Source: PWQG01 sp050486205
GTDB lineage: Bacteria; Pseudomonadota; Gammaproteobacteria; Pseudomonadales; Pseudohongiellaceae
Reading direction: 5' to 3'
Assembly (NCBI GenBank): GCA_050486205.1
Contig: JBJHCW010000007.1
Span: forward strand, 1-64,000
DNA length: 64,000 nucleotides
Every line of letters begins with the position of its first letter. Position 1 is the stretch's first letter. Made by a program: the position numbers and the translations under genes. The notes under the pieces were generated by a model. It had not been told where the DNA came from, made no database searches, and saw only the letters and a list, made by a program, of their open reading frames with translations. Positions 34,764 through 43,794 of this stretch are shown in pieces.

Positions 34764-35335
34764 GGCGCTACGCTCGAGGGCTCGTTCCAAAAGCGCGCAT
34801 TATAGTGCGCTCAGGTCAGGGAAAGCGAGCCTGACTCTGTGTCCGAATGTTTCACTTCCCGGATTGGAGTCACCGTGGCCTGGTTCGCTACCGCACGGAC
34901 CACAGGAATCAATCGCGCTACCTTTGTTTCAGGGACGCTCACTCCGGCGTAATCGACGGGTGAGATCGGTCTGAAAAGCCGCCATTATTGAAACCCTGGA
35001 TTACGGAAATTGAGGCCGGCAGGAGCATGTAATGTCTACCGGAATGAGGCTGGCACTGGCCCTATCAGAAAGGACCTGGCCCGACGGTTGTCACTGGGCG
35101 TTGAAGGAATCACATCCGTGGAAAACGAGCTTGTGGTGGATCCGGATCGGAAACGCTCGCTGGATGAATCATGCGAACCACGCTTTTCTGTTCTGGTTGA
35201 CGACGCCAACGGGCAATCCATGTCGACGCCGCCTGCCGTCATGCGCGGCGAGCGACGACGGACTTTTGCCAGCGCCGACCGCTGCTGCCAGCGTTGGCGC
35301 TGTCACAGGTGCAAACGATACTCTGTGTCGCCCGG
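34764..35335. other. 572-base intergenic region
   Basis: The stretch lies between the divergent start of wecB and the end of the acyltransferase gene. It must hold the promoter of the six-gene wecB operon in its first 250 bases, though no hexamer pair stands out. Apart from a short BON-domain remnant near 35064-35150 I see no coding sequence; other open frames here have no family resemblance. Confidence 0.5.
35064..35150 (+). pseudogene. Remnant of a BON-domain gene
   Basis: Frame 35010-35408 contains DLARRLSLGVEGITSVENE followed by LVVDPD, which reads like the end of a BON domain (compare GVERVINRLVV in the product of 18077-18637). Upstream residues lack the first half of the domain, and downstream residues have no recognisable continuation. 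I take it as a decayed fragment. The similarity is short, so chance resemblance is not excluded. Confidence 0.4.
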
Positions 35336-36520
35336 TCAGGTAACTGCCTGCCGCGGCGATCGCCGGCCGTTGAGTGTGGCGCCGACGAATGAACTGCGTA
35401 CGAGATAATGGTAACTCAGCAGCAGTATGGCAGTGGTGACAGCCAGGATGACCGGGTACTTGATGCTCCAGTGCAGCGGCACCGGAGCCAGCACTACCTG
35501 CAGAAAAAATACAATCGGAAGATGCGCCAGGTACATCCAGTACGATGCATCAGCCAGGTAGCGCCACACATGACTGGCGTGGGAGAAGAACTGAATGGCG
35601 GCGCCAACAAGGCCAAAGGTCCAAAACCAGATGGCGCTGGCATAACACAGTGCGTAGACCGGTTTTTGCCAGGCAGCGCGGTCGGCAAAGGGATCAAACT
35701 GCGTGGCCGTAGTGCCCACCAATAGCAGTGCAACAACGGTCAGCCCCATGGCAACAGCCAGCCGGCCTGCCCATCGTTGTCGCCACGACTCAAGAATTCC
35801 AGGCTGTCTGTGCAGTAACCAGCCAAGTACAAAGGCACCACCATAAGCCACCATGGCCTGTGCCTGCGGTGCAAGACCAGTATCAGGTGTGGTGATGCCG
35901 AACCAGGGTTGCCAGTCGGCGCTGCTGTACAGCACCCATGCGGTAGGCAAGCCGAGCACTACCGGCGCCAGGAAGGCAGGCAGCAGCCGGCCCGTCACCC
36001 GGTCAACGCCCCGGCGAATCCGGCCACTGCGGTCCATGCCGCGCACAATGACTTCGCGCAAGACAATAAATGTCACGTAGAAAATGCACAGGTAGTACAG
36101 AAACCACAGATGTGTAAGCGGGAAACCCTGGTCTCCGGGCACGGCGTCATCCGTGGGCAGGTCAGCCACATCACCGAAGGTGCGGGTGAGTCCCCAGATG
36201 ACAATGGCACCCAACAGCGGTGCCAGAATCATCCATCCAATCAACAGGGGCAGGGCAATGCGACGCAGCCGGTCACGCGCAAACATGCGCCATCCGCGCC
36301 GATGGTAGACCAGGTGCGCAAAGAAGCCGGCAATCAGGAAAAAAGTCGTCATGCGAAAGATATGGATGATGTAGAAAGTTATGCCCAGAGTGGTACTTTG
36401 TGAAACGTCCATGGCGGGAATCGGCAGAAAGAACGACATGGTACCGTGCAGCACAATTCCCAGTAACAGGGCTGTGGCACGTACGGCGTCAAGTGCATGC
36501 AGTCGCGTGTCGGTGCTCAT
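35336..36520 (-). CDS. Acyltransferase-3-family membrane protein (MdoC/OafA-like)
   Basis: 394 residues with about ten hydrophobic helices. The opening LHALDAVRATALLLGIVLHGTMSFF carries the conserved Arg and His of acyltransferase-3 proteins, which move acyl groups, often acetyl or succinyl, onto periplasmic glycans. IIHIFRMTTFFLIAGFFAHL and LADASYWMYLAHLP are further hallmarks, closest to MdoC/OpgC-type members. ATG 36520 follows GAGGAG. It lies 10 bases after the ABC permease gene and so ends the GntR operon. Substrate not predictable. Confidence 0.87.
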   Translation of the reverse strand: MSTDTRLHALDAVRATALLLGIVLHGTMSFFLPIPAMDVSQSTTLGITFYIIHIFRMTTFFLIAGFFAHLVYHRRGWRMFARDRLRRIALPLLIGWMILAPLLGAIVIWGLTRTFGDVADLPTDDAVPGDQGFPLTHLWFLYYLCIFYVTFIVLREVIVRGMDRSGRIRRGVDRVTGRLLPAFLAPVVLGLPTAWVLYSSADWQPWFGITTPDTGLAPQAQAMVAYGGAFVLGWLLHRQPGILESWRQRWAGRLAVAMGLTVVALLLVGTTATQFDPFADRAAWQKPVYALCYASAIWFWTFGLVGAAIQFFSHASHVWRYLADASYWMYLAHLPIVFFLQVVLAPVPLHWSIKYPVILAVTTAILLLSYHYLVRSSFVGATLNGRRSPRQAVT

Positions 36521-36530
36521 CAGGAACTCC

Positions 36531-37202
36531 TCAATAAAAGTCCTTGCGCCTCGCAATCCGTATCAGCGCCATGGTTGGTGCCAATACGGACACCAACAGC
36601 ACGGCCACTGAGAGCGAGATTGTGTCGCCACCCCAGACAACGAATTCTGTGCTGCGGTACTGCGCGATCGTAGGCAGGCTTTCCATAGTGGTTATGAACA
36701 GGGTAATACTCATGTTGGTCAGGATAATGGTGGCCACAATCAGACGCTCGGAAGTGCTCACCATTGCCACGGCCAGGAAGATGCAGAAGTTGCACAACAG
36801 GTAAAGCATCAAAAGCATCATAAAGGGCAGATTGCCGTTGGGGGAGCTTTCCACCAGCAAGATGCCCGCGGCAGCCGCCGCGGTCACCAAGCTCCAGGGC
36901 ATCAGGAAACACAGCAGCGAAGAAATCAGTTTGGACTGTATGTACTGCTGCGGTGTGATCGGCAGGCTCAGCATGAACAGATGGATCTGTTTGTCACGCT
37001 CCATTAGGACGCTGTATATGCCAATCAGAATGCCAAATGCTACCAGTGTGGTTATCAACAGAACGACACCAACAATAGGGCCCGGCCCCGGCAAGCCAAG
37101 CACTGCCAGGGAAACCAGTCCTGCAACAACCACCGCAGGGATGAATCGCTTGTTGAGATCAAAGTCCTTTTTGACCAGTTGTGTGATAACGGATCCGTTC
37201 AT
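36531..37202 (-). CDS. ABC-2-type transporter permease
   Basis: 223 residues with six predicted hydrophobic segments (VVVAGLVSLAVLGL, GVVLLITTLVAFGILIGIYSV, LVTAAAAAGILLV, LLMLYLLCNFCIFLAVAMV, LIVATIILTNMSITLFI, LSVAVLLVSVLAPTMAL). Between helices 2 and 3 MERDKQIHLFMLSLPITPQQYIQSK is the coupling region common in small ABC-2 permeases. Its start overlaps the ATPase stop (ATGA). Systems of this GntR(YtrA)-ATPase-permease layout often export peptides or antibiotics; the cargo is unknown. Confidence 0.82.
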   Translation of the reverse strand: MNGSVITQLVKKDFDLNKRFIPAVVVAGLVSLAVLGLPGPGPIVGVVLLITTLVAFGILIGIYSVLMERDKQIHLFMLSLPITPQQYIQSKLISSLLCFLMPWSLVTAAAAAGILLVESSPNGNLPFMMLLMLYLLCNFCIFLAVAMVSTSERLIVATIILTNMSITLFITTMESLPTIAQYRSTEFVVWGGDTISLSVAVLLVSVLAPTMALIRIARRKDFY

Positions 37203-38110
37203 GCAATGCTCTCCCCATTACCATCCAGATTTCGCTGGTGCATAACCGTAGCAACAAATATTTCTTCCAGAGACATTCGTTGTATTTCATGCACCGTGGC
37301 GCCACATTGTTCGAACACGCGCTGGACTGCGGTTGACCAATTCTGCACCGTCACTGTAGCGATGCGACCGCTTCGCGAGATATCTGTGATACCCGGCGTG
37401 TCGGGTAGAATCACATCCTCGGCAATGTCCAGCTTGAGACGGCGCCAGTTTTCCAGATAGGACTCCTTGTCACTGGATGCCACGATACGACCTCGATCAA
37501 TGAAAGTGATCTGGTCGGAAATCTGCTCGATGTCCCGAGTGTTGTGGGAGGAGAACAACACAGCGCGTCGTTCATCGGCGATCACCCCGCTCAGTTCAGC
37601 CAGAATCTCGTGCCGTGCAACCGGATCCAGTCCGGTGGTCGGTTCATCCAGCACCAGCAACCGCGGTTGACGCGCCAGGGCCAGCAACAACAGGGCCTTC
37701 ACGCGCTCACCGGTGGACAGGTGTTTTACCGGTTGGTCCGGGCGAAGATAGAAACGCTGGAGCAACCGGTCTGCACAAGCCTGATCCCAGCGAGGCACCA
37801 TGCGTTTCACAAAGTCCATGTGCCAGGCCAGCGTAGCGGCACCATGCAGCGCCATGCCGTCGGTGATGAATGCCACATCCTCCTTGGCCCGTACCTGTTG
37901 TTCGGGTATCGCACTGCCAAGCACCCTGATCTCGCCGGCATCGGCCAGGAGCAAGCCCATCAACAATCGTACCGTGGTGCTTTTGCCGGCCCCGTTTGGA
38001 CCAACAAAACCCATGATCTGGCCCTGGGCAAGCGAAAACGACACCTTGTCCAGGCGGAAAAACGGAAAGGACTTGCTGACCTCATGTAACTCAAGTGCCG
38101 GAATTGTCAT
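37199..38110 (-). CDS. ABC transporter ATP-binding protein
   Basis: 303 residues. Walker A reads GPNGAGKSTT, the ABC signature HLSTGERVKALLLLALA (LSTGE replacing LSGGQ, usual in exporter subfamilies), Walker B LLVLDEPTTGLDP, and the H-loop SSHN. A C-terminal extension (about 220-303) with AEDVILPDTPGITDI follows, as in CcmA/YtrB-like ATPases. It overlaps both the regulator stop and the permease start by ATGA, a tightly coupled unit. Confidence 0.93.
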   Translation of the reverse strand: MTIPALELHEVSKSFPFFRLDKVSFSLAQGQIMGFVGPNGAGKSTTVRLLMGLLLADAGEIRVLGSAIPEQQVRAKEDVAFITDGMALHGAATLAWHMDFVKRMVPRWDQACADRLLQRFYLRPDQPVKHLSTGERVKALLLLALARQPRLLVLDEPTTGLDPVARHEILAELSGVIADERRAVLFSSHNTRDIEQISDQITFIDRGRIVASSDKESYLENWRRLKLDIAEDVILPDTPGITDISRSGRIATVTVQNWSTAVQRVFEQCGATVHEIQRMSLEEIFVATVMHQRNLDGNGESIA

Positions 38111-38499
38111 TTGCTGCGTCCTCGGTTGCTCGACTGTCGGGCCTGCAGGCGCTCGATCATTTCGCTCTCACTCATTCCCAGCATTCTGGCCGTGGCAATT
38201 GCCGTATCGAGCTGGGCGTCCAGCTCCTGTTGTTGCAATGTGTCGCCCAGACCGGGGCTGTCGGCAACAAAGGAACCCCGTCCCTGGCGGCTGACAATCA
38301 CGCCGTCATGTTCCAGTTCCAGATAGGCACGTTTGACGGTAATGACGCTCACCTTCAGGGCAACCGCCAACGCGCGGATGGAAGGAATCTCCTGCCCCGG
38401 CGCCCAGTCTCCGATAGCGACGCGATGCCGGATCTGCTCCTTGATCTGCAGGTACATCGGGCGGTGGTCGGTTTGTGACAAGCTGATTTCAGTGTGCAT
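38107..38499 (-). CDS. GntR-family (YtrA-type) repressor
   Basis: 130 residues, the short YtrA size. The winged helix starts RPMYLQIKEQIRHRVAIGDWAPGQEIPSIRALAVALKVSVITVKRAYLELEHDGVI and ends in the wing SRQGRGSFVAD. A short helical C-terminal tail (about 70-130) follows. YtrA-type regulators repress the ABC operon they head. The ATG at 38499 has no ribosome binding site; a palindromic operator and -10 box sit immediately upstream, so its mRNA may be leaderless or nearly so. Confidence 0.9.
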   Translation of the reverse strand: MHTEISLSQTDHRPMYLQIKEQIRHRVAIGDWAPGQEIPSIRALAVALKVSVITVKRAYLELEHDGVIVSRQGRGSFVADSPGLGDTLQQQELDAQLDTAIATARMLGMSESEMIERLQARQSSNRGRSK

Positions 38500-38500
38500 A

Positions 38501-38538
38501 TGTATATATACACTATACTCAGGTAAAAGGGATGTCAA
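38501..38538 (-). promoter_or_regulatory. Promoter and palindromic operator of the GntR operon
   Basis: On the minus strand a consensus TTGACA (38538-38533) and TATAGT (38517-38512) are 15 bases apart. The perfect palindrome TGTATATATACA (38501-38512) begins at the -10 end and runs to two bases before the start codon. A repressor bound here would block RNA polymerase; GntR autoregulation is inferred. Confidence 0.6.
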
Positions 38539-38652
38539 TACTGTCATGACCGTTACCGGCCGGGCCGCAACAGAGACGGTTGCCTGATACAAAAACCCGC
38601 GGTATGGTCGTCGGTCAGAAGGGTTTGGGCACGTCAAGGAGGTGGATCAATC

Positions 38653-39225
38653 ATGAACCTTGGGTACAGAAAGGCACCGGAAAACATCGACATGGCCCGC
38701 GCCGAGCGACGCATACGCTCTGCGGGTACGCTTGCTTTTTTGCTGTATCTTGCAGCAGTGGCCGCTGCCTGTTTCCTGCTGCCGGCTATCATCAACTTCC
38801 CTGTCGAACTGGCTGACCGTCTGGCATTTGCTGCCCGCACCAGCGCAGTGGTGCTGTTCTGCCTGCTTGTTGCCGTAGGTATTGTGTCCACACTGCGGCG
38901 GTTTTCACCTGAAGACATCAGCGGTTCAGCGGCCGGGCCGCCCAGTGAGCGGCTCGCCATACCGGTGGCATTCTTGCAGAACACGCTGGAGCAGGCTGTG
39001 CTTGCGGCAGGTTTTTACCTTGCGTTTGCGACGCTTGTGCAGGGGGTCTGGCTATCCGTGCTGGTTGTCAGTGCACTGTTCTTTGTCGTCGGCCGCATCC
39101 TGTTCCTGCGCGGATACGCAGCCGGCGTGGAGGGGCGGGCGTTCGGCATGACGCTGACCATGATGCCGGTAATCATCGGTTACCCGGTCGTTTTTGTGCT
39201 CATGATCATTGAGTTGTTCAGGTAA
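38653..39225 (+). CDS. MAPEG-family membrane protein
   Basis: 190 residues. Four hydrophobic helices and the family sequence FLQNTLEQAVLAAGFYLAFATL plus FVVGRILFLRGYAAGVEGRAFGM identify a MAPEG member (membrane-associated proteins in eicosanoid and glutathione metabolism). Bacterial members can be membrane glutathione transferases; the Asn, Glu and Arg residues in the cited motifs are those expected for glutathione binding. A strong AAGGAGG precedes ATG 38653. It diverges from the GntR operon. Confidence 0.85.
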   Translation: MNLGYRKAPENIDMARAERRIRSAGTLAFLLYLAAVAAACFLLPAIINFPVELADRLAFAARTSAVVLFCLLVAVGIVSTLRRFSPEDISGSAAGPPSERLAIPVAFLQNTLEQAVLAAGFYLAFATLVQGVWLSVLVVSALFFVVGRILFLRGYAAGVEGRAFGMTLTMMPVIIGYPVVFVLMIIELFR

Positions 39226-39271
39226 GCCTGTTTAAAGCCCAGGTCGATGACTGCCTGACATAGCCCTGCCA

Positions 39272-39658
39272 GTGTCGCCACCCGACAGAGAACGCGCTAC
39301 CATACAGAACAACATTGCCACGCCCACACGCAACCGCTCCGAGCGGCTCAACGCCCTGTTGCTGCTGTCCGATGTGCTCACCGCAGAACAGGCACTGGCA
39401 CCTGGACTGGTCAACCGCCTGGTCTCTCACGATGAGCTGACAGCTGCCACGCAGGAAACGGCTGGTCGTATTGCACAAGGGCCACAAGTAGCCTACCGTT
39501 ACATGCAAGAAAATGTGCGCATGGCGTCCCAACAGGTCCAGCAGACATTGCTGGACCGCGAAGCCTGGACCCAAGTGCGTACCGGCGACACCGAGGGCCA
39601 CCGCGAAGGCGCCCGCGCTCTTGTTGAAAAACGTGCACCCCGCTTCAAGGGTTGCTGA
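39272..39658 (+). pseudogene. Truncated enoyl-CoA hydratase (C-terminal half only)
   Basis: About 128 residues. ALLLLSDVLTAEQALAPGLVNRLV onward is the second half of a crotonase-family enoyl-CoA hydratase/isomerase, through the C-terminal helices (REAWTQVRTGDTEGHREGARALVEKRAPRFKG). The N-terminal half with the CoA-binding and oxyanion-hole segments and the catalytic Glu is missing. The first 25 residues of the frame are unrelated, and no ribosome binding site is evident. A deletion remnant. Confidence 0.75.
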
Positions 39659-39688
39659 TTAGTCAGGGAAACGCCACGGAGGCACACC

Positions 39689-40444
39689 ATGAGCCTGTAT
39701 ATCCGTCAGATTGTACTGGTCGCGCAGCAGCTTGAACCCGTTGTTCATCAGTTGAGCCGGGTGATGGGCGCAGAGGTGTGTTTCCGGGACCCGGGCGTGG
39801 GTGAGTTCGGACTGGAAAACGCAATGATGGTCATCGGTGAAGCTGACGATGCCCAGTTCCTGGAAGTGGTGGCACCGATCCGCAGTAATACGGCTGCCGG
39901 ACGTCATCTTGAGCGACACGGCCCCTCCGGATACATGTTGTTGCTGCAAACCGACGATCTGGTAGCCGATCGTGTGCGACTGAGCGAACTGGGCGTACGC
40001 ATCATCTGGCAGGCATCCCATCCGGACATCAATGCCATGCACCTGCATCCCAAGGATATCGGTGGTGCCATTGTCTCCATCGATCAGCCTTCACCATCCC
40101 ACGCCTGGCGCTGGGGCGGCCCGAATTGGCACAGGTATGCTGACGACACCGGCGCACAACAGGTGGTGTATACCCGTATTACCTCGCCGGACGCGCAGTC
40201 CGTCGCTCGACGCTGGGCTACCGTGCTCGGCGTACAGGCTCCGGAGCAACAGGGCGATCAGTATCATCTGAAACTGGAGGATGGCACGGTCATTTTCGAT
40301 AAGGGTGAGGCTGAAGTCATCACTGGTTTTGGTCTGCGCATGGCGGACCTGGACAGGGCACTGGCCAAGGCCGAAGCGCTGGACCTGCCGATTCAGGGCA
40401 ATACCGTGATGATCGGTGGCGTGTCGTTCGAATTGAGCCGATGA
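39689..40444 (+). CDS. Two-module VOC-family protein
   Basis: 251 residues with two VOC half-modules (about 1-135 and 150-250), beginning SLYIRQIVLVAQQLEPVVHQLSRVMG. The first contains ENAMMVIGEADDAQFLEVVAPIR and a His/Asp-rich segment HPDINAMHLHPKDIGGAIVSID that could hold a metal. The second is more diverged (LKLEDGTVIFDKGEAEVITGFGLRM). GGAG precedes the ATG. The truncated hydratase lies just upstream, so this gene may once have shared a lipid or aromatic catabolism operon with it. Substrate unknown. Confidence 0.8.
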   Translation: MSLYIRQIVLVAQQLEPVVHQLSRVMGAEVCFRDPGVGEFGLENAMMVIGEADDAQFLEVVAPIRSNTAAGRHLERHGPSGYMLLLQTDDLVADRVRLSELGVRIIWQASHPDINAMHLHPKDIGGAIVSIDQPSPSHAWRWGGPNWHRYADDTGAQQVVYTRITSPDAQSVARRWATVLGVQAPEQQGDQYHLKLEDGTVIFDKGEAEVITGFGLRMADLDRALAKAEALDLPIQGNTVMIGGVSFELSR

Positions 40445-40526
40445 GTCCAATAAAGTGTGAACAGGTCGGCAGTCAAAACACCCGTCTGTGATATAAAAAA
40501 GTCGTCTTGGTGCCGAGGCGGCTGTC

Positions 40527-41678
40527 ATGAAGAGAATTTTCCTCATTGTCATTGTCCTGATCGCGGGGGGATTTGTCCTGCGATATTTTGTACAGCACCC
40601 GAATCTGAACCACGGCTATCGCTTTAACAGCACAGAAATGAGCGAAGCAGCGGCCCGCAGCCAGCGGCCAGCCGGCGACGGACTGATGCTGCATGCCGGG
40701 GAGGCGCTGGCACGTGTGCACGCCTCGTTGCATCATGGCCAAAGAGACACAGTAAGCGCGGCCGAGTGCCGTCGTCAGCAAACACGGGCCGTAGCCCTGG
40801 CATCCGCTTCGCGTGTCTATCGCTGGACGGATCAATCAGGGCAAAGCCACTTCAGTGATCGTCCTCCAGCTGGTGTCAGCGCTGCAGTCTACGCCCCGGC
40901 ACTACCTGAAACTTCGAAGTATTTTGATTTGAAGGTGGGGCATTCCGGTGCACGCCAGGTGCCTTTTATTCGCGATCAGCTCGATGTCAGTGCGCGCTGG
41001 GCCTTCAAGGTGCTGGCCGACCTGTTGGGGCCTGAACGTTTGCGTCCGGTCGATCTGAATGTGCGTATCTTTGCCGAGCGGGACGACTACCGGGATTATG
41101 CCCTGTCCCAGGGAGCATTCCGGTCCGCAGGTGCCGGTGGCTACTACTCTCACCAATACAACGAAGCAGTGACGTTTCAGTACGCCGATGATCGGCAGAC
41201 ATTGAAGGTGGCCAGGCATGAAACCGTGCACGCACTTGTCGCAGGCCTGTTGGGCCCAAATGCGCCGCTGTGGTTGAATGAAGGCTTGGCAGTCTATCTT
41301 GAGACATTACATGTTGCGGGTCAGTACGCGCAAATCTCTCCCAATCAGGACATGCTCGAAGCAGCCCGCCACGCTGTCAGCCATGGTTATCCAGAGCAGT
41401 TGACGGCATTTCTGAGGATGGGAAACGACGCCTGGTACGGTGACGCAAAAGGTTTTCATTATGCACTTGCCTACAGTTTGGTGCGTTTCCTCCTGGAGTC
41501 GGATGATGGCAGGCAGGCATTGGCTGCGCTGATGCGATACAAGGCGGACAACTACTGCGATTCTGTGGACCAGATCAGGCGACTGTCCCAGACCTATCCC
41601 GGTGGCACTACCGCACTGCAGCGAGACTTCCATGACTGGATAAGAGATCCCGAGCCCAAGGCGCCGCACAGATACTGA
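40527..41678 (+). CDS. Membrane-anchored DUF4124/gluzincin metalloprotease-like protein
   Basis: 383 residues: an N-terminal anchor (FLIVIVLIAGGFVLRYF), a DUF4124 beta-hairpin (about 93-112, RVYRWTDQSGQSHFSDRPP), and a gluzincin-type peptidase domain (about 130-370). The zinc site is HETVH (His233, Glu234, His237 approximately) with the third ligand in WLNEGLAVYLE 20-odd residues later, as in peptidase-MA-like proteins. All catalytic residues are present, so it may be active in the periplasm. GAGG precedes ATG 40527. Monocistronic. Confidence 0.85.
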   Translation: MKRIFLIVIVLIAGGFVLRYFVQHPNLNHGYRFNSTEMSEAAARSQRPAGDGLMLHAGEALARVHASLHHGQRDTVSAAECRRQQTRAVALASASRVYRWTDQSGQSHFSDRPPAGVSAAVYAPALPETSKYFDLKVGHSGARQVPFIRDQLDVSARWAFKVLADLLGPERLRPVDLNVRIFAERDDYRDYALSQGAFRSAGAGGYYSHQYNEAVTFQYADDRQTLKVARHETVHALVAGLLGPNAPLWLNEGLAVYLETLHVAGQYAQISPNQDMLEAARHAVSHGYPEQLTAFLRMGNDAWYGDAKGFHYALAYSLVRFLLESDDGRQALAALMRYKADNYCDSVDQIRRLSQTYPGGTTALQRDFHDWIRDPEPKAPHRY

Positions 41679-41716
41679 GGCGTTGCCTTTGTATCGAAGC
41701 ATTCGGGTAGCGTCGT

Positions 41717-42145
41717 TTACTGCAGCTGTTTTTCCCGGGCTGGATATAACCCCCACAGGACACCCACCAACGCACCGGCGGTATTGGCGATTACGTCGCC
41801 CACGGAGGCAAAGCGGCCGGGGATGTAATACTGCAGGCCCTCGGTGATCACGCCAAGCATCACCAGCGACAGCAGCAGCACTGTGCTGCCACCGGGTTGC
41901 TCCCGGGACCAGCCCTTGGCCAGCAGCAGGCCGGTAAGGCAGAAAAGGGAAAAATGGATGATCTTGTCGATGGGAAAGCCGGCGTCCGATGGCAGGTCGC
42001 TGGTGCTCCAGGGCAAGATCTGCGATGCAAGCGTCAGCGTGGCCTGAATCACAGTACCGGGTACAAGCAGCATGAACAGCGTCAGGGTGAGAGCGCAGAG
42101 GCCGAGCAGTCGGTAGTGCTGAGTGGTCAGGGTCGAGGTTGGCAT
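41717..42145 (-). CDS. VanZ-like membrane protein
   Basis: 142 residues with four hydrophobic helices. The family core is present: PIDKIIHFSLFCLTGLLLAKG and VITEGLQYYIPGRFASVGDVIANTAGALVG, with the conserved Asp-Lys...His, Glu and Arg residues. VanZ-like proteins occur near envelope glycan genes and confer teicoplanin resistance in Enterococcus; most have no known role. It diverges from the mannose-1-phosphate guanylyltransferase gene. Confidence 0.88.
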   Translation of the reverse strand: MPTSTLTTQHYRLLGLCALTLTLFMLLVPGTVIQATLTLASQILPWSTSDLPSDAGFPIDKIIHFSLFCLTGLLLAKGWSREQPGGSTVLLLSLVMLGVITEGLQYYIPGRFASVGDVIANTAGALVGVLWGLYPAREKQLQ

Positions 42146-42372
42146 TGACTGGAAAATTCCTGTGATACTGCGCTCCAGGTCGGATACAGCGTGTATTGCT
42201 TGTGTTCACCGGCCCTATCCTAAGTGAAGATTTCCCGCTATGCCAGCCACAATCGGTATTTCTGCTGATGGTCGGATTGCTGTACCATACAGGCATTGTT
42301 GAGTGCCTGGAGCCCTGTCTTTTTTCGCCGGGAACACTCACGAGCGAGCAGGACTATTGGAGACCAGCTGAT

Positions 42373-43785
42373 ATGGACAACGTTGTTCCGGTTATACTTT
42401 CTGGTGGATCAGGAACGAGACTCTGGCCGCTTTCGCGTAAACACTACCCCAAGCAGTTTCACAGACTCACCGGCGGCGAATACACGCTGCTGCAGGATAC
42501 CGTGCTGCGCGTAAAACACCTGGCCAATCCCATTGTGGTGTGCAACGAGAGTCACCGTTTCATGGTTGCAGAGCAGCTGCGAACTGCAGGCGTTGACCCA
42601 GCCGCCATCCTGCTGGAACCTGTGGCCAGAAACACAGCGCCGGCCATTGCGCTGGCGGCACTGCAGGCCATTGCAACTGCGCCCGATGCCGTGCTTGCTG
42701 TGTTTCCCGCAGACCACATCATTGCCGACCAGAACAGCTTCGAATCGGCGCTGGACACTGCGGTTGATGCGGCAAGAGGTGACTATCTGGTCACGTTTGG
42801 TGTGCCGCCAACCCATGCCGAGACGGGTTATGGGTACATCGAGTTTGTAAAAAGTGATGACGCGCCGTACACGGTTTCCCGCTTTGTAGAGAAGCCCGAT
42901 CGCGCAACGGCAGAGCAGTATCTGGCGAGCGGGAATTATCTCTGGAACAGTGGCATGTTTGTGTTCAGGGCACGAACCTATCTGGATGCGCTGGCCCGAC
43001 ATGCCCCGGAAATACTTGAGGCGGCTACTGTCGCAATGCAGCACGCCGAATCAGACCTGGACTTTATCCGTGTAGACGCCGACAGGTTTGCAAGCAGCCC
43101 CGATGAGTCAATTGACTACGCTGTCATGGAAAAGGTGCAGAACGCGCTGGTGGTGCCGTTGGATGTGGGCTGGAGCGACATCGGTGGATGGCCATCTCTG
43201 TGGGAGGCAATGGCGAAGGATGAGAGCAACACAGTATCCATGGGTGATGTCATCAAACTGGACACGCACAACACATTGATCCAGAACCACTGTGAAGACA
43301 AGCTACTGGTCACAATCGGCCTCGATGACCTGGTAATCATCGACACAAAGAACGCACTGTTGGTTGCCCACAAGGACCAGGTGCACCATGTAAAAGACGT
43401 CGTCAGCACGATTGCGGAACAAAAACGGGACGAACATCTGCACCATCGTGAGGTACACAGACCGTGGGGCAGTTATGACAGCATTGGCAAAGGCCATCGC
43501 TACCAGGTGAAACGCATTACAGTGAAGCCGGGTGCGTCCCTTTCGCTGCAGATGCATCACCACCGTGCGGAGCACTGGGTGATCGTGTCGGGCACCGCAG
43601 AAGTGCAGGTTGGCGAGAAACGCTCAGTCCTTACAGAGAACCAATCAGTTTATATTCCGCTGGGTGAGACACATCGGTTGACGAATCCGGGGAAGCTGCC
43701 GCTGGAGTTGATTGAAGTGCAGAGCGGCAGCTACCTGGGAGAGGACGATATTGTGCGCTTTGAAGACGTATTTGGCAGAGCGTAG
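42373..43785 (+). CDS. manC: Mannose-1-phosphate guanylyltransferase / mannose-6-phosphate isomerase
   Basis: 470 residues, the usual length of the bifunctional type II enzyme (ManC/AlgA/CpsB). The nucleotidyltransferase domain (1-340) begins VVPVILSGGSGTRLWPLSRKHYPKQF with the pyrophosphorylase signature, and contains FVEKPD and GYGYIEF. The C-terminal cupin domain (about 350-470) contains RPWGSYDSI, SLSLQMHHHRAEHWVIVSGTA and the metal-binding His cluster of a phosphomannose isomerase. It makes GDP-mannose for surface polysaccharide. GGAG lies about 11 bases before ATG 42373; the frame opens further upstream without a site. Confidence 0.94.
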   Translation: MDNVVPVILSGGSGTRLWPLSRKHYPKQFHRLTGGEYTLLQDTVLRVKHLANPIVVCNESHRFMVAEQLRTAGVDPAAILLEPVARNTAPAIALAALQAIATAPDAVLAVFPADHIIADQNSFESALDTAVDAARGDYLVTFGVPPTHAETGYGYIEFVKSDDAPYTVSRFVEKPDRATAEQYLASGNYLWNSGMFVFRARTYLDALARHAPEILEAATVAMQHAESDLDFIRVDADRFASSPDESIDYAVMEKVQNALVVPLDVGWSDIGGWPSLWEAMAKDESNTVSMGDVIKLDTHNTLIQNHCEDKLLVTIGLDDLVIIDTKNALLVAHKDQVHHVKDVVSTIAEQKRDEHLHHREVHRPWGSYDSIGKGHRYQVKRITVKPGASLSLQMHHHRAEHWVIVSGTAEVQVGEKRSVLTENQSVYIPLGETHRLTNPGKLPLELIEVQSGSYLGEDDIVRFEDVFGRA

Positions 43786-43794
43786 AAAAACGCA

